A stretch of DNA of 64,000 nucleotides, from NCBI GenBank assembly GCA_022497145.1, contig MU385916.1, positions 119,006 through 183,005 of the forward strand, given 5' to 3'. This stretch comes from Rostrohypoxylon terebratum. Lineage: Eukaryota > Ascomycota > Sordariomycetes > Xylariales > Hypoxylaceae. Below are positions 33,629 to 45,980 of the stretch, one piece after another. Within the stretch, counting starts at the first letter, position 1. Every line of letters begins with the position of its first letter. The notes under the pieces were generated by a model. It was not told the DNA's origin and made no database searches. It was given only the letters and a program-made list of their open reading frames with translations. Both the position numbers and the translations under genes were made by a program.

Positions 33629-35640
33629 ATGCCGCCCGCGGCTGCGCGCCGAGTGCCCTACAAAGATTTCTTGCAACCTGCCCTGCAGAGACGGTTCGCC
33701 TCGACTGCCGGATTTTTACTAGCAATCTCCTACGTCGAAGCTCTCACTCTATCGAAGTGGAATCATGGTAAGTGATATTCATAATGATATTCTGATATTT
33801 TGTGTATAATGGCTAATTCTGCATCAAAGCTGTTTTCCCGTGGATGCCTATTGGACTTCCCGGTATTCGTACCCTAGCTATCTTCGGTAGCATTCTCCCC
33901 ATCATCATACTACGAATTGCCCATTCTCACATCGGCATTCGCACGTCTTATTCGTCCGTCGACACCTTTCGCCGAATCGCGATATCCTTCGAGACCATCG
34001 AGACGATAATTACATTCACTATATCCTCGTGGCTATTCAGTCAAATATATCTCCTCTCTACGTCTGCCGATGCCAATCTTAGTTGGATCACGTATTACAG
34101 CGGAGATCGCGCACGGCTGAATGAACGTGCCTTGTTCTACACCATCAATCTCATGTTGATAGGGTTCGTTCAGGGCGTTGCGCACAAATTCTTAGATCAT
34201 GACCAAATAGTTTTGGGCAAGGTGAAAACGAAACGCGAAGGAGAAGCGAACAACCAAGAACTAAGCAGTTGGGAAAAATTACGTGGAGAGATTCTACGTA
34301 TTATCATTGAATCTGGAACTCTCTCCATAACCGTCTCCATCATCAACTACCTTGCGGTTTACCACTTCGTGAGACGCTCTGCCTGGGGTTGGGCCTTGTA
34401 CTTCTTCCGGATATTTTACAGTCTTCCAAAATCCAACATTCCGCCTGCCCAGGCTCCGTGGAGTTTTTGGATGCTTGGCCGATCCATATGGGCAGGGTTC
34501 TTGCTATGTCTTCTGTGGTCTCTCGGCAATGCCGTTTTTAGACTTCAGCTTGGAAAAGCACCTCTTAAGAATAGCCAACCTCTTAGTGCCGAATCCAAGG
34601 ATCCAAATGGGAGCCTACTTAACGGGCTAAAGAGCAAGAAGCCTCGAGTATCGGTACGTTTATCGCATAGTTCTTGCTCAGACTTTTTGCTAATGATTTA
34701 GGCTTTCGCCCTATGGGAGCTGGCTTTAATCGCCCAAGACTTTGATGACAGACGCCGAAGCATCTTCCAAGACATCGATAGAAAGGATGGTCCTATGTGG
34801 TCGCAAATATACGTCACATGCTTGGATATCATCAAATCCCTTGAAATGAGGATTGACAACTACGGAAAGCCACCTGCCCCCCCCGTCGCGCAAGCAGCTG
34901 TAACCCCTCCCCAACCAGCGGCCCGGATCGTGCCACCTCCAAAGACCGATGATGTTTGGGCGCCAGCACCACCTCAGAGCGGACTTCGAAATTCTATAGG
35001 TAGAGCCGCTAAGAGCATAGTGGGATCTTCAGGACAGACGCCTGCTGAGATCTACTTGCCAGGAGCCAAGAAAAAGGCACAAGAGGCAGCAGAGCATTTC
35101 CTTACAGAAGAACAAAGAAAGGCCCTCTCGCCCCAGGGATTTTCTACCCTTTTCCAAGGCTTACTTCTTCGTGTTCTCATCGTACCTATAATCGGCGAGT
35201 GGTTCCAGCAGACTTTCGATCACCGATTAACGGTTGTTATACTTGGACAGCCGTATGGCGAGCTTAGCATCTACATAAACGCTGCCTACGCCCTTTCGAA
35301 ATTGTCGGTTTCTAGCTTGACTGAGGACCAATTTGGCAACGTTCAAAGAGATGTCCCGACTATCATACGGACATTTACCGGAGTCATCAAGAAGTTGGAG
35401 ATGTTCCGGGATAACTTTCCGGTCCACTGGACAGACGTGTCACACAAAAGGGAGTGCCATCAAGTTGACGAGTTACTGGATGCATTGAAAGAGGGATTGG
35501 GCGAACTCATTGCAGCATTTGGACAATACAGCGCCGATTTGAGACTTACCCGAGCCGAAATGCGCTTGGCGAGGGAGGCAGCAGTTAGACGACAGGCCGA
35601 GCCAGAGGTAGCGGGACCAGAGATGCAGCAAGTGCGCTAG
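33629..35640 (+). CDS. ndc1: Nucleoporin Ndc1 (nuclear pore / spindle pole membrane protein)
   Basis: Three exons, 33629-33767, 33830-34653 and 34702-35640, give 633 residues. The N-terminal half has about six hydrophobic helices (for example FLLAISYVEAL, ILPIIILRIAHSHIGI, ETIITFTISSWLFSQIYLL and FLLCLLWSLGNAVF), the layout of Ndc1. The soluble C-terminal half contains AFALWELALIAQDFDDRRRSIFQDIDR, followed by a Pro-rich linker and a helical tail. Ndc1 anchors nuclear pores and, in yeasts, spindle pole bodies in the nuclear envelope. Both introns have consensus ends and matching phases. The start ATG precedes RRVPYKDFLQPALQRRF, the family's usual beginning. The identification rests on topology and the conserved ALWELALIAQD block. 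Confidence 0.85.
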
Positions 35641-36331
35641 TGGCGTATCTTCCAAGCCCGGTATCTCGAAAACAAGATTCAGAGCGTGGTTGAAAAGATG
35701 CGCCGTTGGATCTTCGGGGACCAATGAGTCAGAATTACCTAACAGTACAGGTTGTATTATAGTTGGGTACAACTTATGATGTAAAGTCAGTAATGAAACG
35801 TTGAAACGGAACATTGAATGTATTATCACTTCATAATCGTGAGTAACAACAACAATGAATGCTGTAGGTACTAGGTAGTACTTCGTAGTAGGTACGAAGT
35901 ACATATACTTAGGTACCGATGGCCCAAGATAAGGCTGCAAAAAGAAAAAGAGGCTGAAGGAAACGTCCAATCAATGTGCTCTACAAAAGCGGGGAGAGTG
36001 GAGTAATTATTCCTCAAATAGCATCACTTAATCTTACGCGCGATCATATCAAACATCACCCTTTCTTTCCTTTCTTCTTCATCAATTTCCAAGCGTTTTT
36101 TTTTTATAATCGCGTTCCATGGACTTTTATAATTGGCAAGCCTCATTGGCCTTATATTCAACCTATCCATTAATTCGCCATCCAATAATTCTCTCTTAAT
36201 ATGAGCTTCGACTACACGCTTTCAGAATCATCGCGGTCGCGCATCAACCGGAGTCTTACAGTGCTGCACTGTGCAGCTCGAGAATGCGGCCTCAGGCACC
36301 AATTTAATCCCTCTTGTACTATTGTAATACC
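35641..36331. other. Intergenic, ndc1 to dlt1
   Basis: Tandem spacing of 691 nt. It carries CTAGGTAGTA/GGTACGAAGTA motifs near 35872-35905. A T-rich tract lies near 36095-36105. No gene. Confidence 0.5.
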
Positions 36332-37681
36332 ATGACGACAAAAACCAACCTTGTATTCCGCATTGTCTATAACTCTGTCTACTTCCTCTTATGTTGTCTT
36401 CTTGCCGCTCTACTCCTCGTCGTCCCTGGCGACTTTATCCGGCAGGTCTTACTTGCCTCTAATCAATACATCAACTTAATTGTCCTTGCGATAGTCTTCG
36501 TCATCACTGTCCTCATCATCCTATTCGTCTACGCACTGCGGCTTTATGTGACCCGGACAGTGCTAGCGTCCATACCGAAGACATGGATACCTACCGAGAA
36601 GGGAGATGTCCCCAAAGAGGTCCGCAAGATGATTGCTACTGACCTCAGCCGGAGCGCCGCTATTGCGTGGGGTGCTTATCCAAAGGTCATTGCTCCGCCC
36701 AATCGAGCATCCTCTCTTGAGGATATAAGAGAGGAGCCCTTGACCGAGGGCAATGTGAAGGCGGAGAGGAAGTCTCTCCAGCTATTTCGATCCAAGCCGC
36801 CCACGACTGTTGAGGAGAAGATGGGTATTTCGCTTCCATACCTTCGACCTGTATGGGGCGAGGTTGAACATGATGGCTGGGGCTCACCCGATTCGCCGGA
36901 CCTGCCCAATCTCCAGTATAGTACTGTCATATCCGAGTTACCGAATCTCATTGAAGCCAAGGCTGTTACACAAGCGCCTCCAGATCCAGATTCTAATACA
37001 ATCCCACCCACGCTTAATGCTGAAGCTGTCGCTCTCCTTCGACGTTCCCCAAACATGACCATGAGGGATTATGTCGCTCATCTCATGAGCGTCGGCGTGC
37101 TGCCCAGCTCCCAAGACGCATTTAGTTTCGTGGACAACTATGAGCGCGCCCGCTTTTCTGCTCGTCCGCTGTCTAACGCGCACTTCCGGCATCTAATGCA
37201 TCTCTTTGCCGAGCTCCTGCGCTCTATACGTCCTCTAGACTCTGGTTCCATGCATCAAGGCACTGATGACGCTTATTCGGAAAGCGACGGGCACATCGAC
37301 GACGACGCGCCCCATACTACCCCGACTACTCCGGCGCGAAGCAATTCTACTTCGATTAGTCTGCGACGCCGAAGCGGAAGCAGCACACGGTCACGCGCCG
37401 TAAGGCCGAACCTCGCTGCCCGCAACTCGTCGTCCCATACTTGGAACCAGTACCGCACCGCGCCCACGACCCCCAGGAGCAAGGCGGCCGGGAAAGGGCT
37501 TTCGCGCACGCCTAGTACGAATAGCGGGAGCAGCTTTGCTCAGACGAGACCCATATACTCCGCGAGCCATACTTCGAGCTCGAGCTTAAGGTCGGCTTCT
37601 CAGACTTCTGTCATACGGCTCGCGACTAGAGAGGACCGCGGCGACTTGCCTTATGTATTGAGAATTGGAGAGGCTTACTAG
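36332..37681 (+). CDS. dlt1: Dlt1 (defect at low temperature) membrane protein
   Basis: A single exon of 449 residues from ATG 36332 (the frame is open slightly upstream, without an ATG). Two N-terminal transmembrane helices (about 10-32 and 46-72) are followed by VTRTVLASIPKTWIPTEKGDVPKEVRKMIATDLSRSAAIAWGAYPK, the strongest signature of fungal Dlt1. Further blocks are DGWGSPDSPDLPNLQYSTVISELPNLIEAKAV and the helical stretch MTMRDYVAHLMSVGVLP...FVDNYERARFS. The C-terminal 120 residues are Ser/Thr/Arg-rich and disordered. Yeast Dlt1 is a membrane protein needed at low temperature, with no defined biochemical role. Assignment by memory of family motifs is confident; function remains unknown. 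Confidence 0.85.
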   Translation: MTTKTNLVFRIVYNSVYFLLCCLLAALLLVVPGDFIRQVLLASNQYINLIVLAIVFVITVLIILFVYALRLYVTRTVLASIPKTWIPTEKGDVPKEVRKMIATDLSRSAAIAWGAYPKVIAPPNRASSLEDIREEPLTEGNVKAERKSLQLFRSKPPTTVEEKMGISLPYLRPVWGEVEHDGWGSPDSPDLPNLQYSTVISELPNLIEAKAVTQAPPDPDSNTIPPTLNAEAVALLRRSPNMTMRDYVAHLMSVGVLPSSQDAFSFVDNYERARFSARPLSNAHFRHLMHLFAELLRSIRPLDSGSMHQGTDDAYSESDGHIDDDAPHTTPTTPARSNSTSISLRRRSGSSTRSRAVRPNLAARNSSSHTWNQYRTAPTTPRSKAAGKGLSRTPSTNSGSSFAQTRPIYSASHTSSSSLRSASQTSVIRLATREDRGDLPYVLRIGEAY

Positions 37682-38054
37682 CCTCTTATGGCATAGACTG
37701 TGTTGGAGTAGGGGGGCATAAAGGAAAATGGAAAGGTTGCATTGGGTCGGCGTTAGTCCTCTTTGGGTCCGCGCGGTTTGTATATGAACTCTGATATTGT
37801 CTAATATAATTCTTCTTTTCCAGATCATGTCCTATGAAGTCAGCCAGCCCTATGGTACACATGCTTCTTCATGCATATACATATGCAATATGCTCAGTGC
37901 TACTCAACGTTCATGCGGCCGCCCGCTATGCATATCATCATGACCTGACCCATAGACGACATGATTCCATATAGATACACAACTCGATTCGATATCCCGA
38001 CGCCAGACGCCACGCTCCCACGATATACAATCGACCGACAGTTCCTATGACGTC
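37682..38054. other. Convergent 3' flanks
   Basis: 373 nt between dlt1 and the 102-aa gene; nothing recognised. Confidence 0.45.
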
Positions 38055-38834
38055 TTACCTTCCATCATCGACCAGGCGACCGTTCTCATCTACGACAACG
38101 TCAGCATGTCTTTCTCCTACTAAAATAGGGATTGGTGAGATCTGATATGTGTATGAATTCCAAGTTGATAAGGCGAGGCTGAAGCACTTTGTTCGCCCAA
38201 TCAGATCGACCGATAGCAAGAGATCATGCCATCATCAGCCCACTATGTTATACACTACCCCTCGGCTTTTGATGGGAGATTTCAATCCCCGACGACATCC
38301 TATCTGCAAGGTCTTGATTGGGCAAATGAGGGATACGTACTTGGTCGACGACTGGTTGAACTTCGCCATCGCTTCGTCGATCTCTCGCTGGACCTTAGTC
38401 TTTCGAGTGCGAACGCGTGACCCAGTGCTCCCGTTTTGAAGAAGGGTGTTGACGGGAGCGTTGCCCATAGCCACAGAGGTATTGTATGCGAAGGCGCTCT
38501 GTGCTGTGAGCCGGACTCGGTCGGCTTGGTTGCTGGCTGGCGCAGTGTTCGATAGAGCAGAACTAAATCGAAGGTGCGGTTAGTATTGGATCGGGCTGTT
38601 CGCCTAAAAGATACACAAGGTAAAGAGGAAAGGGGTGAAAAAGGAGGCGCAGCCGTTGATGTTACACAACTGCATCACGATTATAATTGTGGTTGGTTGA
38701 TTTGATAACCGGGTCTCGATGCCGACAAGAGAAAGGGGGAGGAATGTGTAGAAGCTGTATGCTTTGGATAGGAAAGATCGACAGTGGCCGCAAGGCACTC
38801 ACCCATGCTCGGATCTTTGGGATGTGTTGTCCAT
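38055..38834 (-). CDS. Small conserved-looking protein (102 aa), unknown
   Basis: Three exons, 38803-38834, 38341-38562 and 38055-38109, give 102 residues: MDNTSQRSEHG / SALSNTAPASNQADRVRL... / KHADVVVDENGRLVDDGR. The middle exon has a basic run (TGSRVRTRKTKVQREIDEAM) followed by a helical segment, so it may bind nucleic acid or membranes, but I recognise no family. There is no signal peptide or membrane helix. The first intron (GTGAGT ... TTTAG) is good. The second, about 230 nt, is long for this window. Its acceptor GAAAG at 38110 is chosen because the stronger TAG acceptor nearer the 3' end would create an immediate stop. The last 18 codons are therefore less sure than the rest. Confidence 0.55.
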
Positions 38835-41800
38835 GGTTACTTTATTCAAGTGACGAGTGAAAGCTTAGAAGATATGCGGCAAGAAAGGCAGTGCCGACTA
38901 CAAGTATGTTTCGGTTACTAGAACTCTGGGTTGAAGTTCCCAAGCGATGTGCGAATGGAGGGAACAACAGGTCTTCTTATAGAAGGGTGGTATGAGAGCA
39001 TAATACATCCATATGTACCTGAGTTACCCGAGATTTGAACCGCGCTTTTCAACCTTCATGTTCTGTCCGGCCTGTATGATTCGGCAGCTCGTCCGAAAAC
39101 CAGTCCTCTATGACGCAAACTTGGCTGCGCAGAGCAGTTGGGACAAATCACCGCGCCAATGAGATGAGATGGAAAACCAGCCGATGAGTATCACCTTATG
39201 CCCTCAGGTATGCATGAATACTAACCAATATGTAGGCGATGGGATTTTTTTTACTGCTAAGATACTACCCACGCCGTTTCTCCGAGTTCAGCATGCTTAG
39301 CCAGGTCATAGTGATAAATCAGCCCACGAGGCTTAATGCTCATACGAAGATCGGGGGTAGATTACTTACTAACGCTCGAATATTTTGGTCGAGAAAGCAT
39401 GGCAGTATGTAAGGAATCGACCGTTCCAAACTTTTGTCAAGCTTCGCACATTGTCTCGGGAAAGGATGGAACATGCAGAAGACGATGACCGGGTCCCGCC
39501 CATACTCTGCCATGAGGCTCTTGTCAAGCTTGTAGCCAGGTATTCGTGTAAACTTGTATAATGCATGGCCTGATACAGTGCGATCCATGGGGGCTATTGC
39601 AGTCTAGATACTTTTGCGGTATGGTTAATGAATGTATTACGGTCTCCGGTTGCCTCATCACCAAATCGCAGGGGTCACCTAATAAGTTGGAAGTCCTACC
39701 ATCACTAAATGAGATAGGATTCAACTCAAGATGCTGTCCATGCGAACCACGCGAACCATGCGGACCATCTGCAGATGCAGGCCATGCAAGCATATACTAC
39801 CTACCTAGGTGCTGTGGTGTGGATGTGCCTACATGCTAGGTTGAGGTAGCCCGGTAGTTAGGTATCTATGCAGACGTTAGTTATTTGGCATGTGTAATAA
39901 TTGAGACCCTACTTGCTGTCTTTCCACACCTTTTCATACAAGATTCTACAACTGTACAGTACCTCATTGACACTACCTAACATATGAAATGTGGATGATG
40001 ATGTCGTTGAGGTGTGATCACTCGGAAACTACCTAGGTACTTCGGTACCGTTAAATGCTCTTAAGGACATACTACACTCCCCAATCCAATGAAACACTCC
40101 ATGGCCATGGATTTATTCGTACTAAAGTATAGGTGGGCGATAAAGGGGGGCAGAGCATTGTTCAGACTGATACCTACTTGTCATGTTCCTGCATTAGACG
40201 TAGTTAAAGCATTTTAATAGCGTAAAGAATTCGCATTGTTTAACCTTGGAATGTAGGATCTGCCCACGTTGGCAAGAAAATCTACCTGGTTAGAAAAAAG
40301 AAATAAGATATAAATGTTCACCTAATGTATAGAAAAGCCTTCCGACTATCACAGGTTCGAGGTACAATATTATCAGAATTTGAAACAAAACTAATAGAGG
40401 CTGATCATATATCATATTATTGCTACACAGGTAAGAACGGTTTAATTATTGTTTGGTAGCACTGCTTAACATGGTGGCCGCCCACCTTAATACCTGGGTA
40501 GAGTTAGCATTCCTCTCTTCTCTTCTATTAGCTACTAGATACCTATCTGAGCAAGTACCGTTTCGTTTAGGGCTACTAGGTATGCATGCAACACCCTTTT
40601 CAAATAGACACATGTACACACATGTATACATACAGCCACAGTCCCATCAACCAGGTTCAAAGACTTTGACACACATATCGATCGCAGAGAGACGTGAACT
40701 TGCAGGCCCAAAAATTGTTCCTTATTCCAAGGGTCACCAGCAATATTTTCAGTGATGACGAATAACTTTGGCTTTTGTAAAGTCTTCTGGCGTTCTAATA
40801 CACACAAGCAAGCCACCCTACCTGGTAGCTCTTTCGATGCCGTTCACCAATACAGCCGGGTACCCAGCACACCCGTATACGTAGGTAAGTAGTTTGTAGC
40901 ATTGGCAAATCCTAGTTCGAAAATTACCACTCGAACAAGTAATCACACTGACAAAATTACTGACCATTCAAGGTCTAAATCACCATTGTGTTCAACCTGG
41001 CACAAGTCAATGGGCTTTTTCACTTGCGTTTAACCTCCCTTCTGGTTTTCAAGTATTTCGATACGATTTTATCCCCTAAATCGTAGCTCGTGGTGTTTTT
41101 GTTATGCATGCTACATGTACGCCTTGAGGCAGCAAGGTTTATCAGAACGGAAATGCAATTCCTGCCTAGGATACGCAGCAGGCAGAGGCAGCCCGTTGAG
41201 AGGAAAAGTTTTCTTTCCTATTGGGACTCATGCATCATCGGTTCTTTTGATAGATTATATGGAGGATAATCTGAACCGGTCTAAATGGTCTAAATGGTCT
41301 TAATGGTGTAGTAGTTGGAGATCAGGACTGCAGAATTTTGCGCAAATCTTTCTGGTAGGAGGCAGTACAGCCGGAGTTGATCTCGATGTACAATACCACA
41401 CTGTATTAATACATACCTACAGTGGTAGTTAGACGCCACAAGGTTGGTTGCCTTAGAGGGTTTGATCCAACCAAAAAGCGTCAAACTTCGGCATTGCTAG
41501 GTACCATCATGCCACGTAGCAGCTCTTATATTTATTCTGCAGACACCCTTTTAGAACACCAATTGACTACTAGGTAGATACCTCCCTAGTAAGTATACAG
41601 TGCCCCTACAAAAAAACGATGGGCTTGAATACTTCGTCAGATACATGATTATATTTTTGACGTCCTGCTGACGCCCCGGTTCTTAGTTCAAACGAGGCAA
41701 CTCTGAAGTACTTGCTCTTATGGTCCTGCGTCTTGGCACTGGCGTATTTGACCTGTCTCTGGTAGCATAATGATTCACTTCCTCGAATCCGATGTTGAGA

Positions 41801-43713
41801 TGCTTAAGAAGTTGATAATTATTGCCGAGTGGGATGTGTGCATGCCTACGCCAAAAACAAGGAGCATAACCGTCAATTGTTAAATTGATAGGAAAATGGG
41901 AATACGTAGTACCTAGCTCGCACGTACTTAGGTAGGTAGGTAATAGGTAGCTTATTATAAAGACGATATGAATTTCGGAGGTCCTAAATATGAAATAACC
42001 TGGGCATGTAGTATAAACCACCTACCATACAGGTATATTTTGAAATGATTCACAATGTCTTGCCCTAGGCTAGTCATCAAAATTTTGCCATGCCTCAATC
42101 TGGGTTATTCGTCATTCTCGATTCACAATCCCGCGCCCTGGTAAAAGTATGGTAAGCATGCAACATTCCGAGGCATCTTGGAGAGAGGTCGGTTTTCGAT
42201 GGTGGTGTGATGTTAGGTAGATGTGGGTAGCCCAAGCAAGTTAAGTGTTGGAGGACCGTTATTCAGGGAAAATTCGGGATATTCGGATGCACCAAATGCA
42301 CTGCCGTGGCTTTCTGCGGGTGGCATTTATGACATTTACATGGTAAACAGCGGGTAATACATTAAGATTCCTTCCTGGGTAGTGGACAACCACACTACTA
42401 TCAATGTATGGGTAGAGTTGGGCTTAATGGCTTGTATGAGCCTCAAAAGAAGTACATACGTAGGTGTACCTCTTATTAGAACTTAACAATGGGCTCCTTG
42501 GTCTGCTAGGACTAAACAGGCGGTATTCGACAGATTAGAGGGTTTTATCGTCGATGGCTTCAGGGGCTTCCAAGCTACAAGAATAGAGTACTTCTTCAGC
42601 GCCACTGAACAATTTCTCTCTAAAACATTTCCAGCTCGGAGACAAGCGATTCGTCCTTCCGAGACGAAGTACCCTGTCGTGGCTTTCGTGGATATCATCA
42701 ATTAGTTAGTGTAATTGGCGCTTGCAGCACAACTTGGAATCTTAGCGTTGCAAGAAGGGGCGAAATTGTGAGATATCTTCGTGAAGACCCCAGTCGTTGT
42801 GATGTACCGGAGGACAAATCTTGACATCTCGCATCATTGCTTGCCTGCCTGTGTATCACCGCATATCCCTCCTGGACAGCGGGATCTGGTATATCCGTAA
42901 CCATCATAAATGATGGTCAGAAATAAGAACCTTAGATTTCTGTGATCTCTGATGGCGTGGGGACTTTCTTCATAGACCGGTATCGGTACATCCATGGAGC
43001 CTTGCAAATGCCTGTGAAACCATCCATGAAGGTTTTTTGAACCCCGCCATCGCCTGAAACGATAGGCTTCTCCCCCCAGGGGGTAGGTAGCGGGGGATAC
43101 ACGTGGGAATTAGTAGGTACTAGGTAGGTACCTCGAAGTATGTGTCCTATCCATGCTAGGATCCTAGGTATATGGTCGTATATCTTACCGATTGCCATTA
43201 GAGAAGTTGCCGCAAGTACTCGTCATCTACTAACTTGAGCAATTGCGTACTTATACCTACCTAATAGTACAACGACCCAATATATTAGCTGCAACGGGAG
43301 AAATGTAATCATGCACGATGTATGGTGAATGTGAGCATCTGTGAAGTGGTGGCCTTGGGGATTTGGTATAATCTTTAAGGCTGTGTTGGATACATGTAGG
43401 TAGGTAGATATGTACGATCCGACCTAGGCATTCTGTTAGCAGAACCTGTGTATCGCAACTTGTGGCGTAGTGAATCAACGTTATGTGCTCACTCGGGTGA
43501 TTTCGTGAGTCTTTTCTAGGTAATGTGTCATCTGTGATTAAATCTATTGGCTTATAGAGAGCATTGGCAAAGTCTATCCCAATATGAGGAAATCTAGTGC
43601 GGTGTTTGTTGCTCTGCAAATGCGCTTGAGCCGCCAAACCCCCAAATATCTAGAGCCTTCTGCTGTCTCACCCATCAGCTGTCCATGAGTTATAAGCCAA
43701 CCAGCTCTTGGCA
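38835..43713. other. Large gene-poor AT-rich interval
   Basis: 4.9 kb without a recognisable gene. Open frames at 39524-39793 (-), 40453-40755 (+), 41683-42021 (-) and 43257-43637 (-) are short, lack familiar motifs and overlap each other. It has TACCTAGGT-type elements (about 39791, 40031, 41930, 43112-43132) and an AAATGGTCT run at 41278-41307. There are no long direct repeats or terminal inverted repeats that I can see; old mutated transposon sequence remains possible. Confidence 0.45.
41278..41307. repeat. TCTAAATGG short tandem repeat
   Basis: Three 9-nt units, the last altered, in the gene-poor interval. Confidence 0.75.
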
Positions 43714-44421
43714 TCATAGCTTCTCGGGTGGCAGATCTATGCTAGCCTTGTTGTGCTCGCATACAATTAATATAGGCCCCTCTCGGCCGTCCTCGGTTAC
43801 CGATCTCATTTCTGCTCTGAGAGCGCAAAGCCTACGACCGGCGTGCAAAAGATCGCATTTTATGTGAGTGGGGGTACCCACGGGCACAGGTCGAAGATAT
43901 GTGACGTTGAGCGTCCGGCTGACTCCCGGAGGCTGCCAGAAACCCGGTTTTGAGATGAGATGAAGGACTAAAGTGGTACACGCATCAAATATAGTTGAAG
44001 CGCAACCGCCGTGTAAACTGTTGAACTGGTTGCAGTGAATGGGCTGTACGGTGAATCCGAAAGTGATACTGGGGTGTGGTGATGAAGTGGAGTATGTGAC
44101 GACGGATAAATAAGGCGAAATATCTTTCATCCAGTTCTAGACCATAGTCAGTTAGTGGTCGTTGCTATCAGAAAGGTTATGAAAATGACGATAGTGCGCG
44201 CTGTTTCTTGTTTCTTTCTTACAAAGAGGCGAAGGCGGGGTTGGGGTTGGTGGAATCCGATTATGAGCTGAAGTAGGATATGACTCGGGAATGCAATTGT
44301 TGGATATAATATGATATATGATATGTAGTAGATATTCCCATCATGAGCTTACCGGATTATTTGAGTTTTCAGCCTTTTCTAAAAACGCCTTGACACTCTC
44401 AATACGTTCAAGTGACTCCAT
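43714..44421 (-). CDS. Hotdog-fold thioesterase (PaaI/ACOT13-like)
   Basis: Two exons, 44353-44421 and 43714-44136, give 163 residues. The hotdog core shows FTVQPIHCNQFNSLHGGCASTIFDACTTLVL: the HGG motif with the following Asp is the active-site helix of PaaI/ACOT13-type acyl-CoA thioesterases. It is followed by the strands SRTLNVTYLRPVPVGTPTHIKCDLLHAGRRLCALRAEMRS. It would hydrolyse an acyl- or aryl-CoA; the substrate cannot be told. The short exon 1 (MESLERIESVKAFLEKAENSNNP) is a helical lead common in these proteins. The intron is GTAAGC ... CTAG. There is no mitochondrial presequence or clear peroxisomal tail (ends PPEKL). It sits alone at the edge of the gene-poor interval. Confidence 0.85.
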
Positions 44422-45320
44422 CTTCTTTTTCCTCAGAGTGCTTAGTTAGGTATTTGTCGTTGTTTGCGGCTAATTGGGGTTGATTTAATATGTTAAACTC
44501 TTGACTAGGGTGTCCAGGATGTTCGGAATGTCCTACCACATAGTATGTGTATGTAGGACCTAGGTATCCTAGTTCAAGAGCTGAAACAGTAGCATGCAAG
44601 CAGAGTTTGTTGAGAACTTGGGAGGCCACATGGGCGGTGATCCAGGAAATGGGGAATTCTTAAATACCCCGTCACAGCTTAAATGAACCTCGGCTGGCTT
44701 TCAACTTGCCGGTATTTTAGGAACACTAGAGCTTCTGTAGCCCAATAGTAAAGACTCTGCGTCGAGCACCTAGTATTAATCCCATTTCGATTGCGATATG
44801 TGATTAATTATTAGAATTGATGTTGTCTAGATATACTTGTATTATGGATCAGTGATGAAGAAGTTGAAGCTATCAATGTTATTGTGGAACGTGTTACAGC
44901 AGTACGTGCAACTAGGTTAGTGTTGGAGTGTTAATGTGGGATTATTAAGCAGAAACTGCAGAATAGGTACTAGGTACTTCGTACTTAGGAAGGTACCTAG
45001 GTATTGAAACGGCTGAAACGGCAGAAACAAAAAAAAGAGGTAGCGTGGCTTTAGCTAAGGGAGCTTGATGAACGGTGGTCATAGCGTCTGGGAAACAGCA
45101 ACACTGAAAGATGCACAGCTTCAGGGGAACTCTAACCTAGCCTCGCGTGACACCACCTTTTGATTGGCTGGTTACCACTGAATCGGGGCGGCAATGACCT
45201 AATTCAGCAGAGTACATGATAGATGTACACAGATAGGTACATAAATTGGTACATGACAAGAGTATGGGGACCCGCAGCCTTAGGTACGTAGATAATATGT
45301 ACTTGTCCTTCTCGTTCCAA

Positions 45321-45347
45321 AGCCAGCCAGCCAGCCAGCCAGCCAGC
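45321..45347. repeat. (AGCC)n microsatellite
   Basis: About 6.5 perfect tetranucleotide units. Confidence 0.9.
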
Positions 45348-45883
45348 AAGCAGACAGCGGCCAGCGGACAGCAGAGAGCAGGAGCAACCTAACAGCTTTT
45401 CTAGTAAATCTATCACGTCTCGAAATTTTCAAAATTTCCCAACTCCCAACTCCCAACTTCCATCTTGACGAAACAAAATAAACCACAATCCTCCGACGAA
45501 CCTCCTGAACAAATAATTCACGCGTTAAAAACGAAGCTCAATGAAATTAGGTCGCTAGGCGCTCTACTACGTTTCTACTGCGTCGCATTTTGTTTTTCGA
45601 GTCAAGTAATTCTTTGAAATCCATCTTGATTCTCTTCACTCATTTATTCGCCTTATTTACTCGCCACTTTTTTTCCCGACCCGCGAACGAGACTCCCATT
45701 TTTCGTACTTGACTAATCGCGACGATTCGATCATTCCGTGTTCTGCGAGCCGAAGGCATTTCTTTTCCTCTACGATCATTCACATCCAACTAAAAAGAAC
45801 GTCGGGCCAATTGATTTCCCGCCGTTTCGCACCTCCTTATCCCAGATACAACATCGTATCTTGCGGGCGTGCTTACAACGCAA

Positions 45884-45922
45884 ATGCGCATGTCGAGAAG
45901 TCGTCCTGAATTTATACGGTGA
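45884..45922 (+). promoter_or_regulatory. Upstream ORF in the striatin leader
   Basis: An ATG opens 12 codons and stops 58 nt before the striatin start. If the transcript covers it, it could lower striatin translation. The transcript start is unknown. Confidence 0.35.
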
Positions 45923-45980
45923 AGACGGTAGTGAGGGCTGAAGCACCGTCAATTTAGCGGACCAGATAGTTAACTACCTC

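Larger units (their letters stand above)
44422..45980. other. Divergent intergenic region, thioesterase / striatin
   Basis: 1.56 kb. It contains a cluster of GGTACTAGGTACTTCG-type motifs (44964-45004) and a (AGCC)n run at 45321-45347. The last few hundred nt are probably the striatin leader, with a 12-codon upstream ORF at 45884-45922. No tRNA or gene was confirmed. Confidence 0.5.

Noticed and set aside
44735..44805. tRNA-like stretch (TAGCCCAATAGT ... TTCGATTG)
   Set aside because: Some resemblance to A and B boxes, but the acceptor and anticodon stems do not pair.
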